Assembly: GCF_030286045.1 (NCBI RefSeq)
Contig: NZ_CP127390.1
Location: forward strand, 1,426,001-1,490,000
DNA length: 64,000 nt
Direction of reading: 5' to 3'
Source of the DNA: Propionimicrobium sp. PCR01-08-3
Lineage (GTDB): Bacteria > Actinomycetota > Actinomycetes > Propionibacteriales > Propionibacteriaceae
Part shown: one piece after another, positions 63,571-64,000 of the stretch
How positions within the stretch are numbered: position 1 is the first letter of the stretch
Layout: each line of letters opens with the position of its first letter
Program-made: the position numbers and the translations under genes
Notes under the pieces: generated by a model
Told to the model about the DNA's origin: nothing
What the model saw: only the letters and a program-made list of their open reading frames with translations
The model's database searches: none

Positions 63571-64000
63571 TGCTTGACTCCGTCATCGGGACTCCGAGCG
63601 GGGTGATGAATAGCGGTTCCACGGGCCTGATCACCGGGCGTCCCAGTATGGAAGTGAATACTGCGGGGGCGTTCTCGAACGAGCTGGAACCTCCGACGAG
63701 GTAGATGACCGGCACATCCCGGCCTTCCAGCGCCTGCTTCGCGATGGTGGCCATCCGGTCCAAAGTGGGCCGGATCACGCCCTGCACCATGCGCTGACTA
63801 GCAGGATCCTTCTTCATCTCTTCGGCGGCTTCGTAGTCGATGCCGAGGTTGCCGGCCAGCACCAGTGCCATGTGGTGGCCTCCGGTCGCTTCGTCCACCG
63901 ACACCACCGTCTCGCCGTTCTCCAGAATCGAGACGCCGGTGGTGCCGTGGCCGATGTCGATGACCGCACCGTCGCGCATACCGAGCACTCGTGCGGCGGC
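63563..64000 (-). CDS. eutJ: EutJ-like chaperone/actin-fold protein (5' end outside window)
   Basis: The last 145 residues of an actin/Hsp70-fold protein found in Pdu and Eut microcompartment operons. The frame is open to the window edge (AAARVLGMRDG), so the start lies beyond 64000. The second phosphate motif DIGHGTTGVSI, the adenosine motif YLVGGSSSFENAP and the ending PLFITPLG are visible. In diol or ethanolamine systems such proteins are thought to help refold or reactivate the enzymes. It is the first gene seen here of the operon running to pduP. Confidence 0.87.
   Translation of the reverse strand, partial: AAARVLGMRDGAVIDIGHGTTGVSILENGETVVSVDEATGGHHMALVLAGNLGIDYEAAEEMKKDPASQRMVQGVIRPTLDRMATIAKQALEGRDVPVIYLVGGSSSFENAPAVFTSILGRPVIRPVEPLFITPLGVPMTESSND

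Overview
The window is 64 kb of GC-rich DNA with actinobacterial signals: leaderless genes with TAnnnT -10 boxes, 4-nt ATGA/GTGA gene overlaps, and GTG/TTG starts. Gene content (glpABC anaerobic glycerol-3-phosphate dehydrogenase, a very large pyruvate:ferredoxin oxidoreductase, a Pdu-type microcompartment operon) points to an anaerobic or facultative fermenter, most likely a member of the Propionibacteriaceae. That placement is inferred from content; there is no rRNA or other marker gene here. I see no tRNA, rRNA, CRISPR array or insertion sequence.

Region 1 (1-5 kb) looks like part of a defence island: the 3' end of a helicase with a nuclease-like C-terminus, a UvrD-type helicase with a RelE-like N-terminus whose last codons appear frameshifted, and an AT-richer gene of unknown function. 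Region 2 (5-14 kb) holds two tandem DUF2207 membrane proteins, each with the same leaderless promoter layout, then a convergent three-gene operon (alpha/beta hydrolase, condensation-like acyltransferase, DUF6320 protein) preceded by a tiny leaderless leader ORF, an MHS-family transporter and a lipoprotein. Region 3 (14.5-23.5 kb) carries a VapBC toxin-antitoxin pair followed by an AAA ATPase, a five-gene nucleoside/nucleobase salvage operon, and a broken membrane/beta-propeller gene. Region 4 (23.7-30.1 kb) has a membrane protein and a JetA-JetB-JetC (MksF-E-B) SMC-like operon with no JetD nuclease beside it.

Region 5 (30.3-37.3 kb) is glycerol catabolism on the minus strand: glpF-glpK and glpA-glpB-glpC. 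Region 6 (37.5-44.3 kb) has a GntR/ABC-transporter operon of YtrA/YtrB type, a leaderless unknown gene, and a PaeR7I/XhoI-like restriction-modification pair. Region 7 (44.8-52.7 kb) is a 1,683-residue pyruvate:ferredoxin oxidoreductase coupled to a fused NfnB-NfnA-like protein, probably moving electrons from pyruvate to NAD(P)H.

Region 8 (52.8-64 kb) has a truncated hydrolase, a HAD phosphatase, a membrane protein, then an SDR-RbsD/FucU operon, an IclR regulator and an orphan TRAP binding protein. The SDR operon and the TRAP gene have matching promoter/operator sequences. The right edge is the 3' part of a microcompartment operon (eutJ-like, flavoprotein, eutN/pduN, pduO, pduP) whose shell hexamers and diol dehydratase would lie beyond the window. 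Glycerol uptake and oxidation, pyruvate oxidation and aldehyde conversion to acyl-CoA together suggest fermentation of glycerol, diols and possibly deoxysugars to propionate and acetate.
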